Part shown: positions 34,244-42,877 of the stretch, piece by piece
How positions within the stretch are numbered: position 1 is the stretch's first letter
How the letters are laid out: the number at the start of each line of letters is the position of its first letter
Assembly: GCF_042665195.1 (NCBI RefSeq)
Contig: NZ_JBHTBW010000006.1
Location: 62,001-126,000 of the forward strand
Length of the DNA stretch: 64,000 bases
Direction: 5' to 3'
From: Laceyella putida
GTDB taxonomy: Bacteria > Bacillota > Bacilli > Thermoactinomycetales > Thermoactinomycetaceae
Made by a program: the position numbers and the translations under genes
The notes under the pieces: model-generated
Database searches by the model: none
Told to the model about the DNA's origin: nothing
What the model saw: the letters and a program-made list of their open reading frames with translations, nothing else

Positions 34244-35140
34244 TTAGACCCGCAAGAAACGACGAACCGAAATCAAGCTTCCCGTTGTTCCAATCGCCGC
34301 TCCCAACGCAAAAATGCTCAATGCCACATATGTGCCCAACGACAAGAGCGGCATCATTTTCAAGACTGAAGAGGCTTCTCCCGCTCCCAAGGTGGTATAA
34401 GCCACTTGATAAAGGGTCAATACGATCACCGTAGGCACAATCGCGCCGACTACCCCGATAAACGCCCCTTCAATGAAGAACGGCCAACGGATAAACCAGT
34501 TGCTCGCTCCCACCAAGCGCTGAATCTCGATTTCCCGTTTCCGGGCGATGATCGTCAACTTAATCGTATTGGAAATCAAGAACGCGGCCAACACCGCCAA
34601 GCCCAGACCAAACACCAAAACAATGTTGCGGGTGAAGCTGGACAAATCAACCAATTTGTCCGTTACCTGGTCACCCGAATCAGCGGCGGCAACCCCCCTA
34701 AACCCTTCCACCTTCTCTTCCACTTGCTTGATGGCTTTCGGGTCTTGCGGTTCGATTTCGATGACGTCCGGCAACGGGTTGTCCTTGTCCAAGCCTTCGA
34801 ACAACTCCTTGCCATCTTCACCCCAGTCCGCCTGCATCCGTTTGATCCCCACTTCTTTCGGCACCAACTTCGCCGATTTCACGCCGCTCACGCCTTGAAT
34901 CTGCTTCAACAGTTCGCCTTGTTGTTGATCGGTGATCGATTCTTCCAGCGAAGCCCGGATCACCAACTGCTTGTTCAACTCAGCCACCATGTAGCGCACG
35001 TTAAACGCGAAGATCAAGAAGATACCGAAGATGAACAGCGTCACCGCCACGGCGCTGATCGCGGCGAAGCTCATCCAGGTATTCCGTCTAACCCCCCTGT
35101 ACGCTTCCCGAAAGTGGCGCAAAAAGGTCTCAATCCTCAT
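34244..35140 (-). CDS. ftsX: Cell division ABC transporter permease FtsX
   Basis: A 298-residue protein with the FtsX layout: helix 1 at about 22-45, an extracytoplasmic loop (about 46-170) that binds wall-hydrolase effectors, then three more helices in the FtsX/MacB-type C-terminal half. ATG 35140 overlaps the last 11 bases of ftsE, so the two are translationally coupled. FtsEX transmits ATP hydrolysis by FtsE to extracellular peptidoglycan hydrolases; four such candidates follow. Confidence 0.95.
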   Translation of the reverse strand: MRIETFLRHFREAYRGVRRNTWMSFAAISAVAVTLFIFGIFLIFAFNVRYMVAELNKQLVIRASLEESITDQQQGELLKQIQGVSGVKSAKLVPKEVGIKRMQADWGEDGKELFEGLDKDNPLPDVIEIEPQDPKAIKQVEEKVEGFRGVAAADSGDQVTDKLVDLSSFTRNIVLVFGLGLAVLAAFLISNTIKLTIIARKREIEIQRLVGASNWFIRWPFFIEGAFIGVVGAIVPTVIVLTLYQVAYTTLGAGEASSVLKMMPLLSLGTYVALSIFALGAAIGTTGSLISVRRFLRV

Positions 35141-35816
35141 AACCGTATTCGCCTCCCAACTCGTCGCGCACGATGACGCCCTGTTCGATTGCAATGACGC
35201 GCTGTCTCATTGTGTTCACGATCTCCTTGTTGTGGGTCGCCATCACAATGGTCGTGCCACGCTGGTTGATCTCCTCAAGGAGATACATGATATCCCAAGA
35301 GTTTTCCGGGTCCAAGTTACCGGTAGGCTCGTCCGCGATGATGAAACTTGGGTTGTTGACAATGGCGCGGGCAATCGCCACCCGTTGCTGCTCACCACCG
35401 GACAATTGGGATGGCAAGGCATGCATCCGGTCGGACAAACCCACCAATTCCAGCACTTCATGGACACGTGGCTTGATCTTGCGGCGCGGCGTCTCGATTG
35501 CTTCCATCGCAAAGGCGACATTTTCAAATGCCGTCATATGCGGCAGCAGCTTAAAATCTTGGAAAACGACGCCGATTTTGCGGCGGACGTGGGGAATCTT
35601 CCAGTCGCGCACCCGCTTGACGTTCACGCCATTGATCAATACGACACCATGCGTCGGTTTCTCTTCCCTGTACATCAGCTTGATGAAGCTACTTTTCCCC
35701 GCTCCACTCGGCCCGACAATATAGACAAACTCACCATGGTCAATGCGCACATCAATGCCGCGGAGAGCTTCTACACCATTGGGATACACCTTCCACACAT
35801 CATGCATTTCAATCAC
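35130..35816 (-). CDS. ftsE: Cell division ABC transporter ATP-binding protein FtsE
   Basis: A 228-residue ATPase, exactly the Bacillus length from GTG 35816 (VIEMHDVWKVYPNG). Walker A GPSGAGKSS near residue 36, signature LSGGEQQRVAIA near 138, Walker B IIADEPTGNLD near 158. A GTG three codons upstream is an alternative start. It forms a complex with FtsX. Confidence 0.96.
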   Translation of the reverse strand: MIEMHDVWKVYPNGVEALRGIDVRIDHGEFVYIVGPSGAGKSSFIKLMYREEKPTHGVVLINGVNVKRVRDWKIPHVRRKIGVVFQDFKLLPHMTAFENVAFAMEAIETPRRKIKPRVHEVLELVGLSDRMHALPSQLSGGEQQRVAIARAIVNNPSFIIADEPTGNLDPENSWDIMYLLEEINQRGTTIVMATHNKEIVNTMRQRVIAIEQGVIVRDELGGEYGYED

Positions 35817-35973
35817 GAAACTCACCCCAGGAACACGTATTTTTCTCTTATTATTAGTCTCTCAATCTATTAATCTCCTACATTACTTAATAGTACCAGA
35901 AAATGAGAGCACCTTCATCCCGCATCCAAGAAGCCTAGAAAAGCGCTGTATTTCCCCAGTCAAACTCTTTCCT

Positions 35974-35979
35974 ATTATA
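35974..35979 (-). promoter_or_regulatory. Candidate -10 box for the ftsEX operon
   Basis: A perfect TATAAT lies on the minus strand about 150 bases before ftsE. The -35 region is weak, so the call is tentative. No reading frame fills the 220-base gap around it. Confidence 0.3.
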
Positions 35980-36040
35980 ACATCATCTTTTCACAAGGCC
36001 AGGTTAATATTTTTTAAAATCAATTTTTATTCAAAAAGAC

Positions 36041-36070
36041 AAAAAACCCCAATGCAAGCTTCATGGGGTT
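36041..36070 (-). terminator. Terminator of argGH, containing the argH stop codon
   Basis: AACCCCA and TTGGGGTT pair and are followed on the minus strand by a T-run; the argH stop TGA lies at the foot of the loop. Confidence 0.75.
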
Positions 36071-37491
36071 TTCGTTGCATATAATTGGCAAATATCGTCA
36101 AGCCAATACCTTATTTTGGCAGCCTTATCCTTTTTCTTGCTCAAACTGGATAAAACTTGGGCTTTGGCCGTGCCACCCGCACTTTGGCGGGCTTCCACCA
36201 CTTGTTCACAGGATAGGCGGTCATAGATATCTTCTTCAATCAATCCCGAGAACGATTGGTACTCCGCCAGTGTACAATCCAGCAAGCCTTTCCGCTCCTG
36301 GATACAGTGCAGCACCAGGCGTCCCACCACTTCATGCGCCTGTCGGAAGGGAAGCCCCTTATCCACCAGATAATCGGCCAAGTCCGTAGCATTGGCAAAG
36401 CCTTGCTCGGCGCTTTGCCGCATCTGCTTTTGATTCACTTTCATCGTTTCCAGCATTGGCGCCATCAACTTGAGACAGCCGGTTAAAGTGGCAATGGTGT
36501 CAAAGACGCCTTCTTTGTCCTCTTGCAGATCCTTGTTATAAGTGAGCGGCAACGCTTTAAGGGTGGTTAAGAGTCCGACCAAATGGCCAAACACCCGGCC
36601 CGTCTTTCCGCGAATCAACTCCGGAATATCGGGATTCTTCTTCTGCGGCATCATACTGCTGCCAGTGCAGAAGGCGTCGTCCAATTCCACAAAGTTAAAT
36701 TCGTCACTGCACCACAAAATCAGCTCCTCCGCCAACCGTGACAGGTGAACCATGATAATGGAGGCCATCGAGAGGAATTCCAGCAAGTAATCGCGGTCGC
36801 TCACGGCATCCATGCTGTTGTCATAAATATCGGCAAAGCCCAATTGCGCCGCGACCCACTCCCGGTCGATCGGGAAGGTGGTGCCCGCAATCGCCCCCGC
36901 CCCCAACGGACAGAGGTTCACGCGCTTGTAACTGTCCATCAGCCGCTCCATGTCACGTTCAAACATGGATACGTAAGCGAGGAGATGGTGGCTGAGCCGT
37001 ACCGGTTGGGCCCGCTGAAGATGCGTATACCCCGGCAGGATGGTGTCAATCTGCCGTTCCGCTTGCATGAGCAACACTTGGTTCAGCTCATAGAGCAGGC
37101 GCACCATCTCCACCGTCTGCATGCGGATATACAGATGCATATCCAACGCGACTTGGTCATTGCGGCTCCGCCCGGTGTGCAACTTCCCCCCCACCGGACC
37201 GATCTCATCCGTCAACATCTTTTCGATGTTCATGTGGATGTCTTCTTGTTCAACGGAAAAGGTGCAGGTTCCCGCCTGCACACGCGCCAAGATCCGTTCC
37301 AGTCCCCGCCGGATCTGGCTCACTTCCTCCGGAGCCAGGATCCCGCATTTCCCCAACATGGCCACATGGGCCAAGCTTCCTTGGATATCGACTTCCGCCA
37401 ATACTTGATCGAAAGCGATGGAGGCGTTAAATTCCTCCACCCACCGGTGCGTTGACTTGGTGAATCTCCCGCTCCACAGTTTGCTGCCCAT
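36061..37491 (-). CDS. argH: Argininosuccinate lyase
   Basis: A 476-residue enzyme that splits argininosuccinate into arginine and fumarate, the last step of arginine synthesis. The fumarase/aspartase-superfamily signature GSSMMPQKKNPD is at about residues 277-288, with catalytic Ser in it, and the conserved region TGRSRNDQVA near 108. ATG 37491 follows AAGGAGGAG and overlaps the last 65 bases of argG. The overlap means the lyase is made together with the synthase. Confidence 0.96.
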   Translation of the reverse strand: MGSKLWSGRFTKSTHRWVEEFNASIAFDQVLAEVDIQGSLAHVAMLGKCGILAPEEVSQIRRGLERILARVQAGTCTFSVEQEDIHMNIEKMLTDEIGPVGGKLHTGRSRNDQVALDMHLYIRMQTVEMVRLLYELNQVLLMQAERQIDTILPGYTHLQRAQPVRLSHHLLAYVSMFERDMERLMDSYKRVNLCPLGAGAIAGTTFPIDREWVAAQLGFADIYDNSMDAVSDRDYLLEFLSMASIIMVHLSRLAEELILWCSDEFNFVELDDAFCTGSSMMPQKKNPDIPELIRGKTGRVFGHLVGLLTTLKALPLTYNKDLQEDKEGVFDTIATLTGCLKLMAPMLETMKVNQKQMRQSAEQGFANATDLADYLVDKGLPFRQAHEVVGRLVLHCIQERKGLLDCTLAEYQSFSGLIEEDIYDRLSCEQVVEARQSAGGTAKAQVLSSLSKKKDKAAKIRYWLDDICQLYATKTP

Positions 37492-38692
37492 GCCCCTTCT
37501 CCTCCTTGTGCACATTTGCATAAATATGCGTCGGCAAGCCCCATAATTTGATGAAGCCCACTGCCGCCGTGTGATCAAACATATCCTCTTTGGAGTAAGT
37601 CGCCAGCTTCTCATCATACAACGAACTTGGCGAGGTGCGTCCCAGCACCGTCACATGGCCTTTGAAGAGGGAGAGGCGCACTTTCCCGGTCACATGCTGT
37701 TGCGTCTCTTCAATAAACGCATCGAGCGCTTGCTTGAGCGGAGAAAACCACAGCCCGTCATAAGTCAGCTCCGACCACTTCTGCTCCACCACCGGCTTAA
37801 AGCGGGTGATGTCACGGGTATGGGTGAGGAATTCCAGCTCCTTATGGGCGGTCAACAGGGTGATCGTCGCCGGGCATTCATACACTTCCCGGGACTTGAT
37901 TCCCACCAGGCGATTTTCCACATGGTCGATCCGCCCCACTCCATGCGCACCAGCCAATTGGTTTAACTGGGCGATCATCTCATGGAAAGGCATCGCAACG
38001 CCATTCAGCTCGGTCGCCACCCCTTTTTCAAAGGTGAGTTCTATGATCGCGGGCTCATCCGGCGTGTCCGCAAGCGCCTTCGTCCACTCAAATGCCGCTT
38101 CGGGCGGGGCGTTCCATGGGTTTTCCAACACGCCGCACTCACAGCTGCGGCCCCACAGGTTCTGATCCACGCTGAAGGGGTTATTCAAGTTGGCGGATAC
38201 CGGGATGTTGTGCAATTTCGCGTATTCGATTTCCTCATCGCGGGACATGCCCCACTCCCGCACCGGCGCCACCACTCGCAAGGTTGGATTCAATGCGGCC
38301 ACGGTCACATCGAAACGCACTTGGTCGTTTCCTTTGCCCGTGCATCCATGCGCCACCGCCACCGCGCCTTCCGCTTCCGCCACTTCAACGAGCTTCTCCG
38401 CGATCAATGGGCGGGACAACGCCGTTGCGAGCGGGTATTTCCCTTCGTACATCGCATTGGCTTTGAGGGCCGGCTTTAAGAAACGGTTGGCAAACTCTTC
38501 CCGCACATCCAACACGATCGACTTAACAGCCCCGACCTTGAGGGCTTTCTGTTGAACAAACGCCAAGTCTTTGCCTTCCCCCAGATCCAGCGCCACCGTG
38601 ATCACATCATAACCGTACTTTTCCCCCAGCCATTTGATGGCCACCGATGTATCTAAACCGCCTGAATAGGCTAATACCACTTTTGGTCTCAT
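37427..38692 (-). CDS. argG: Argininosuccinate synthase
   Basis: A 421-residue ATP-pyrophosphatase-type ligase joining citrulline and aspartate. The N-terminal PP-loop AYSGGLDTSVAIKWL (residues 8-22) and the segment AHGCTGKGNDQVRF are intact. ATG 38692 follows GGGAGAG. Its last 22 codons extend past the family norm and run inside argH. The promoter region carries ARG boxes. Confidence 0.96.
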   Translation of the reverse strand: MRPKVVLAYSGGLDTSVAIKWLGEKYGYDVITVALDLGEGKDLAFVQQKALKVGAVKSIVLDVREEFANRFLKPALKANAMYEGKYPLATALSRPLIAEKLVEVAEAEGAVAVAHGCTGKGNDQVRFDVTVAALNPTLRVVAPVREWGMSRDEEIEYAKLHNIPVSANLNNPFSVDQNLWGRSCECGVLENPWNAPPEAAFEWTKALADTPDEPAIIELTFEKGVATELNGVAMPFHEMIAQLNQLAGAHGVGRIDHVENRLVGIKSREVYECPATITLLTAHKELEFLTHTRDITRFKPVVEQKWSELTYDGLWFSPLKQALDAFIEETQQHVTGKVRLSLFKGHVTVLGRTSPSSLYDEKLATYSKEDMFDHTAAVGFIKLWGLPTHIYANVHKEEKGHGQQTVEREIHQVNAPVGGGI

Positions 38693-38706
38693 CCGTGCTC
38701 TCTCCC

Positions 38707-38741
38707 TTAATAAAAATTCATCGTTATGTATTATTATACAT
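38707..38741 (-). promoter_or_regulatory. ARG boxes and -10 box of the argGH operon
   Basis: The minus strand reads ATGTATAATAATACAT (38726-38741), a near-perfect palindrome, then GATGAATTTTTATTAA (38707-38722), which resembles the AhrC/ArgR box (CATGAATAAAAAT family). TATAAT lies in the first repeat at 38732-38737, so repressor binding would cover the promoter. Confidence 0.6.
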
Positions 38742-38747
38742 CCTATA

Positions 38748-38789
38748 CAAAAAAAGTCCACCCACATTTTTATTCACATGTGGGTGGAC
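38748..38789 (-). terminator. Strong terminator upstream of argG
   Basis: GTCCACCCACAT and ATGTGGGTGGAC form a perfect 12-base-pair stem followed on the minus strand by seven T residues. It ends a truncated gene fragment at 38793-38894 and insulates the argG promoter. Confidence 0.8.
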
Positions 38790-38792
38790 TTT

Positions 38793-38894
38793 TCACCGCC
38801 TCCCGACCTTCCCATTCCACTCCATCCAACTGATCATTCCGATCACAGTCACACAGCCCAACCATTTGAATCCCGCATGAACAAGTTGATTCCG
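38793..38894 (-). pseudogene. 3' fragment of a multidrug/DMT-type membrane transporter gene
   Basis: A frame of 33 codons ends in a stop right before the strong terminator and reads like the last helix of an EamA or small-multidrug-resistance transporter (FKWLGCVTVIGMISW then a charged tail). Upstream it is cut by a stop and an AT-rich stretch, so only the 3' end of a former gene remains. The terminator kept in place supports this view. Confidence 0.4.
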
Positions 38895-39080
38895 TTATCT
38901 AAATATTTTTATTATATATACCTTCCATCCATCCTGTAAATGATATAACCATCACTTCGCCAAATTTATTTACAGAATAATAACAAACAAACCGTTATAA
39001 TAGAAATAATTGCCCATAATCATGTCGCACTCATTACTTGTCCAACGATTCTCACCCATATCCAACAGGAGGGAACCAGC
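38895..39080 (+). other. AT-rich gap upstream of corA
   Basis: It holds a perfect TATAAT at 38996-39001 about 80 bases before corA, with no good -35 box, and the GGAGGG ribosome site. No Mg2+ riboswitch (M-box) features are seen. Confidence 0.4.
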
Positions 39081-40040
39081 ATGATTCGCACATTGGCGTA
39101 TACCCAAGACGGCCGCATGATCGAAAACCTGCCGATCGCGGAAGTGCTTGAACTGAATCCAACCTGGTATTGGATTGATTTCCAAGCCCCGACCATGGAA
39201 GAAGCCGCCTATTTGGAGAAGCTGGGCTTTCATCGCCTGGCAATCAAAGATTGTTTGCATTATCTGCAACGCCCAAAGTTTGATTACTACGACGACTATA
39301 CTTTTTATGTATTGCAGGTGTTAAACAAAGACACCTGGAAACCGGAAGAAATCGATCTCTTTGCCGGTCGCGACTATATCGTCACGTTTCACTATCAAGC
39401 GCATGAGGAAATCGATGAAGCTTGGGAACGGATTAAGGTCGACACCAGTGTCCAACCCAAAGGGGCCCCCTTCATCACTTTGAAAATCATCGACAAGATC
39501 GTCGATTATTATTTCCCGATTGCGCAAGGGTTGGAAGACCACATCACGATGTTGGAAGAAAAGACGCGGAAGCCGCATGCCAAACTACATACGCTGATGA
39601 GAGAAGTGTTTAAAATCCGGGGTCAGCTCCTGGCGATGCGCCATACCATTTGGCCGATGCGCGACCTTCTTTACCGCATCCTCAATTCGGAACGTTTGCA
39701 TCTCACACAGGAGGAGCGACGCCAATATAAGAACATCCACGACCATTTGGAACGGCTCAGCCAAATGGTCGAATCGAGCCGAGACATGACCTCCGACATC
39801 CGCGACAACTATCTGTCGCTCAATTCCTATCGGATGAACTCGGCGATGATGACGCTCACCGTCATCACGGTCATTTTTATGCCACTGACTTTCATTGCCG
39901 GAATCTATGGGATGAACTTTGAACACATGCCCGAACTGAAATGGGAGTACGGGTACTTTATCACTCTGGGGCTGATGGGCTTTATCGGCACCACGATGTA
40001 TCTCTGGTTCCGCAAGAAAGGCTGGTTCGAAAAGGAGTAG
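39081..40040 (+). CDS. corA: CorA-type magnesium transporter
   Basis: A 319-residue divalent-cation channel subunit (Mg2+, possibly Co2+). Residues 1-245 form the cytoplasmic alpha/beta funnel and long stalk helix, followed by two membrane helices (about 258-280 and 292-312) with the selectivity motif YGMNFEHMPEL between them. The basic C-terminal end RKKGWF is typical. It is followed after 9 bases by the deacetylase gene, whose ribosome site overlaps its stop. Confidence 0.95.
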   Translation: MIRTLAYTQDGRMIENLPIAEVLELNPTWYWIDFQAPTMEEAAYLEKLGFHRLAIKDCLHYLQRPKFDYYDDYTFYVLQVLNKDTWKPEEIDLFAGRDYIVTFHYQAHEEIDEAWERIKVDTSVQPKGAPFITLKIIDKIVDYYFPIAQGLEDHITMLEEKTRKPHAKLHTLMREVFKIRGQLLAMRHTIWPMRDLLYRILNSERLHLTQEERRQYKNIHDHLERLSQMVESSRDMTSDIRDNYLSLNSYRMNSAMMTLTVITVIFMPLTFIAGIYGMNFEHMPELKWEYGYFITLGLMGFIGTTMYLWFRKKGWFEKE

Positions 40041-40049
40041 TCGATTGCC

Positions 40050-40934
40050 ATGCAACAAGTGATCAAAACGCTGATATGGGGAATGGCCCTCTGTTTGACT
40101 TTGACCGCCTGCGCGGAGGTGAAAGTCACCACGCAGCAACCGCATCCGCGCCCTTCCGCCGCACCGGCCGACAAGCAGAAGGCAAAACCGCACACGACCG
40201 CCACCCATGCCAAGCTTCCAACCATGGCGGAGGTAAAACAAAAATTGCAACTAAAATACGAAGGCAAGCAACCGAGCAAGTGGGGAGAACACCTTCCCGG
40301 CGTCATCGACCGCCTTCCGACCAAAGAGAAAGTGATTGCCCTGACTTTTGACGCCTGTGGCGGACAGCACGGCAGCGGGTATGATGCGGCGTTGATCCAA
40401 TACCTGGAACGGGAACGGATTCCCGCCACCCTGTTCATCAACAGCCGATGGATTGAACGCAATAAACCAACCTTTATGCGGTTGGCGCAACATCCGCTGT
40501 TTGAAATCGAGAATCACGGCACCGCCCACCGCCCGCTCTCTGTCAATGGACGAGCCATCTACGGCATCCGAGGCACCGGGAGCGTGAATGAAGCGATGGA
40601 TGAGGTATTGGGCAATGACCGCAAAATCCTGGAACTGACCGGTAGAAAACCAAAGTTCTTCCGCTCGGGCACCGCGTATTATGATGATGTCGCCGTCAAC
40701 ATCGTTCATGATATCGGCGAACGGCCCGTCAACTTTGATGTGGTGGGGGATGCGGGCGCCACCTTTTCCGCCAAACAAGTGAAACAAGCCTTGCTACAGG
40801 CCAAGCCCGGCTCCATCGTGATCTTGCATTTCAACCGTCCCGCAGGAGACACCGCCGAAGGGTTGAAGCAAGCGATTCCCCTGCTGCGGCAAAAAGGCTA
40901 TCGCTTTGTGAAGCTGGAAGACATGTTGAAATGA
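40050..40934 (+). CDS. Polysaccharide deacetylase lipoprotein (CE4/NodB domain)
   Basis: A 294-residue predicted lipoprotein with lipobox LTAC (Cys21), a Pro/Ala-rich linker to about residue 65 and a NodB domain (about 90-290). Motif 1 is TFDACGG, with the second Asp of the usual TFDD replaced by Ala; motif 2 is NHGTAH, giving the two metal-binding His. The replaced Asp occurs in several divergent CE4 subfamilies and may alter metal use. Likely substrate is peptidoglycan or another wall glycan. Co-transcribed with corA and closed by a strong hairpin. Confidence 0.87.
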   Translation: MQQVIKTLIWGMALCLTLTACAEVKVTTQQPHPRPSAAPADKQKAKPHTTATHAKLPTMAEVKQKLQLKYEGKQPSKWGEHLPGVIDRLPTKEKVIALTFDACGGQHGSGYDAALIQYLERERIPATLFINSRWIERNKPTFMRLAQHPLFEIENHGTAHRPLSVNGRAIYGIRGTGSVNEAMDEVLGNDRKILELTGRKPKFFRSGTAYYDDVAVNIVHDIGERPVNFDVVGDAGATFSAKQVKQALLQAKPGSIVILHFNRPAGDTAEGLKQAIPLLRQKGYRFVKLEDMLK

Positions 40935-40969
40935 CAAAGGCATGGATCATGAAAGATCCATGCCTTTGT
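40934..40969 (+). terminator. Terminator of corA-deacetylase transcript
   Basis: ACAAAGGCATGGATC pairs perfectly over 15 base pairs with GATCCATGCCTTTGT and starts at the stop codon of the deacetylase gene. The following T-tract is short (CCGTTT). Confidence 0.7.
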
Positions 40970-40989
40970 GCCGTTTAACATATTTGCGC

Positions 40990-41183
40990 AAGAATTCCCC
41001 CACTTCTAAGGATGAATGGCGCTTCGTTCTGTATCCCCTGATGGGGATGCTTTGAACAACGTTTTTTCTAGGCGGGAAGCTTGCGATCTTTTGATTGAGT
41101 GAGTCATGCAAACCATCACCCACGCAGAAGCACTGTTGCTCCTGATTAAGAAACCCCCACCTCTTCAGGCGGCGGGAGGATCA
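40990..41183 (+). mobile_element. Orphan IS200/IS605-type right end, third copy
   Basis: The end reads TTAAGAAACCCCCACCT-CTTC-AGGCGGCGGGAGG followed by ATCAG, the same layout as at 12545 and 19650. A hairpin ATCCCC-TGAT-GGGGAT lies upstream at about 41034-41049. No transposase frame is present. The last bases overlap the stop codon of the DUF350 gene on the other strand. Confidence 0.45.
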
Positions 41184-41614
41184 GTAGCTGATCAGCGCGG
41201 CCATCACCAACCCCACCCCGATGCTTAACCGGGACGCGAAGATGGCGACGGACACATTTCCCTTGGGAATCTCTTTTATCACGCTGAAGGGAGCAACAAG
41301 TTAAACAGGTAAAACACCACAATCTGGAACACAATCCCCACCGAACCCCAAATCAACAGGTCCACCACGCTGACGGAGTTGAAAATCGCGGAAGCCACCA
41401 CCACCATCAAGCCAAGCACCTTGCCGCTCAAATCGTGGGCCGCCGCAGTCGCCGCGTTCTTTTTGACGGGATCATCCGTATCCGCCCCTTGCCGAATCAA
41501 TTCCACTTCCCTATAAGGCGTCGCCCACAAAAAGACAATAAAGCCAACAATGATCAGCGGAATCGTTACCGCCAAGTACAGCGCAAAGCTTTGAAATGCT
41601 TCCAATTGGGTCAT
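41181..41614 (-). CDS. DUF350 (YjfL-like) membrane protein with a single-base frameshift
   Basis: The first frame (41614 to 41279, 111 residues) has three membrane helices and stops early. Shifting by one base at about 41288 continues the family sequence as FSVIKEIPKGNVSVAIFASR and a last helix ending ALISY at 41181. The combined protein of about 144 residues matches a complete four-helix DUF350 protein. One missing C in the CTCCC run explains the break. The gene overlaps the end of the ATP-grasp gene by ATGA. DUF350 proteins accompany glutathionylspermidine-synthase-like ligases in many genomes. Confidence 0.8.
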
Positions 41615-42876
41615 CTTTTCTCCCTCTCTCCCATCAGTCCGACTGGCAAAAAATAAGAGGAGTCGCCCGTGATTTTCTTATCCACCCGCGCGACAATCGC
41701 GGAGGCTTGGCCGCCGATGAGAAACGAACTCCATAACAGTTCGCCTTCAAACCGGCCTTCACACGTCTCCACTTCCACCTTCTCCATCTCCGCCAGCTCT
41801 TGATAAATCATCATCTGTTCCCAATACAACTCCTCGTGATCGCGGGCGATCGTTGCACCCGTCTGATCATATAAGGTGACGGCCCCACCCTCGCGGCCAA
41901 AGATCGGCTTCGTGACATAAGCCCGCTTGCCATGAAACGGATTGTCCACATACGTTGGCAACATGTATCGATGAATGCATTCTCTTTCTTCTGCGGTATA
42001 AAACACTTGCGAATCACTCAAATTCCAAATCAGCGCTTGCAGGGCTTTGGTTTGCGAAAGGATTGCCCCGGGCGGGTTGATCAGGGCCAAGCGTTTGTCG
42101 GCGACCAGCTTCAAAAGATGCTTGCCCGTCGGATACCCTTGTTCATCCTGATCATCGGCCAAGATTTCCAATGCGTGCAAGCGATACAGCACATCGACCG
42201 GGCTGGCGGTTTCCCCTGCCAGCACATAGAGTCGATCTCCCTTGACCGCGAGCGAAGACAAGGGGGCAAAAACGGCCTCCAACCCTGATTGCTGGAGCAA
42301 ATACTTGGTCGTACCCGCATCTTCCACATGCCAATCCAGCGCGCTGAACACAATCCGTTCGGTGCTGTATCCCCACTGCCGATAGCCTTCCAACAGCTCC
42401 TGGAAAGCCTGGCGCAAGCGGTGGTGTTCCCCTTGGTTGGGATCGGCGTAACCGAGCGCTTCACACACCAGGCCATTCACATGAAAAGCTTCCACGACGC
42501 AAGTGGGAGTATCACTGTTAAACTCCAACATTTTCAACCCTTGCGGGGTGTGGGCAAAATCAAAGCGGCCGATCAATGTGGGCATGGACGGCATGATGGG
42601 ATGGCGAACCGCCCGCCAAGCCGCATCAGGGATGCCCAATTCCCTTAAAAGCGCATCCGAGCCCTCCTGTATGATGCGGACCGTTTTCGCAAAGATCTGG
42701 CCCAAGCGCTCCGTCGCAAACGCCAGCTCCCGGCGGAACGATTCACTGATGGGATGGACGGTGGCGAGTGCATACTCGGTCCCATCATGGTGATCGCGAT
42801 CCCAAGTGAAGACGCCGGCTTCTTTGATGGGGGTGTAGAGGTGGGATCGACGTTGCCGATACTCGCTTTGTCCCAT
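41611..42876 (-). CDS. ATP-grasp ligase of the glutathionylspermidine synthase family
   Basis: A 421-residue protein like the synthetase half of glutathionylspermidine synthase (YgiC/YjfC group). Typical segments are FDFAHTPQGLKMLEFNSDTP, where Glu and Asn bind metal-ATP, the glycine-rich loop KPIFGREGGAV, and the C-terminal RFEGELLWSSFLIGG-type stretch. The amidase half is missing, as in YgiC. Known members use ATP to join a carboxylate to an amine; the substrates here are unknown. ATG 42876 lies one base after the lipoprotein stop, so the two are tightly coupled. Confidence 0.88.
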   Translation of the reverse strand: MGQSEYRQRRSHLYTPIKEAGVFTWDRDHHDGTEYALATVHPISESFRRELAFATERLGQIFAKTVRIIQEGSDALLRELGIPDAAWRAVRHPIMPSMPTLIGRFDFAHTPQGLKMLEFNSDTPTCVVEAFHVNGLVCEALGYADPNQGEHHRLRQAFQELLEGYRQWGYSTERIVFSALDWHVEDAGTTKYLLQQSGLEAVFAPLSSLAVKGDRLYVLAGETASPVDVLYRLHALEILADDQDEQGYPTGKHLLKLVADKRLALINPPGAILSQTKALQALIWNLSDSQVFYTAEERECIHRYMLPTYVDNPFHGKRAYVTKPIFGREGGAVTLYDQTGATIARDHEELYWEQMMIYQELAEMEKVEVETCEGRFEGELLWSSFLIGGQASAIVARVDKKITGDSSYFLPVGLMGEREKR

Positions 42877-42877
42877 C

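Noticed and set aside
38798..39080. T-box or other leader riboswitch upstream of argG
   Set aside because: No T-box sequence or specifier stem was found; the stretch is explained by a gene remnant and its terminator.
38900..39080. M-box magnesium riboswitch upstream of corA
   Set aside because: None of the conserved M-box segments were seen and the leader is too short.
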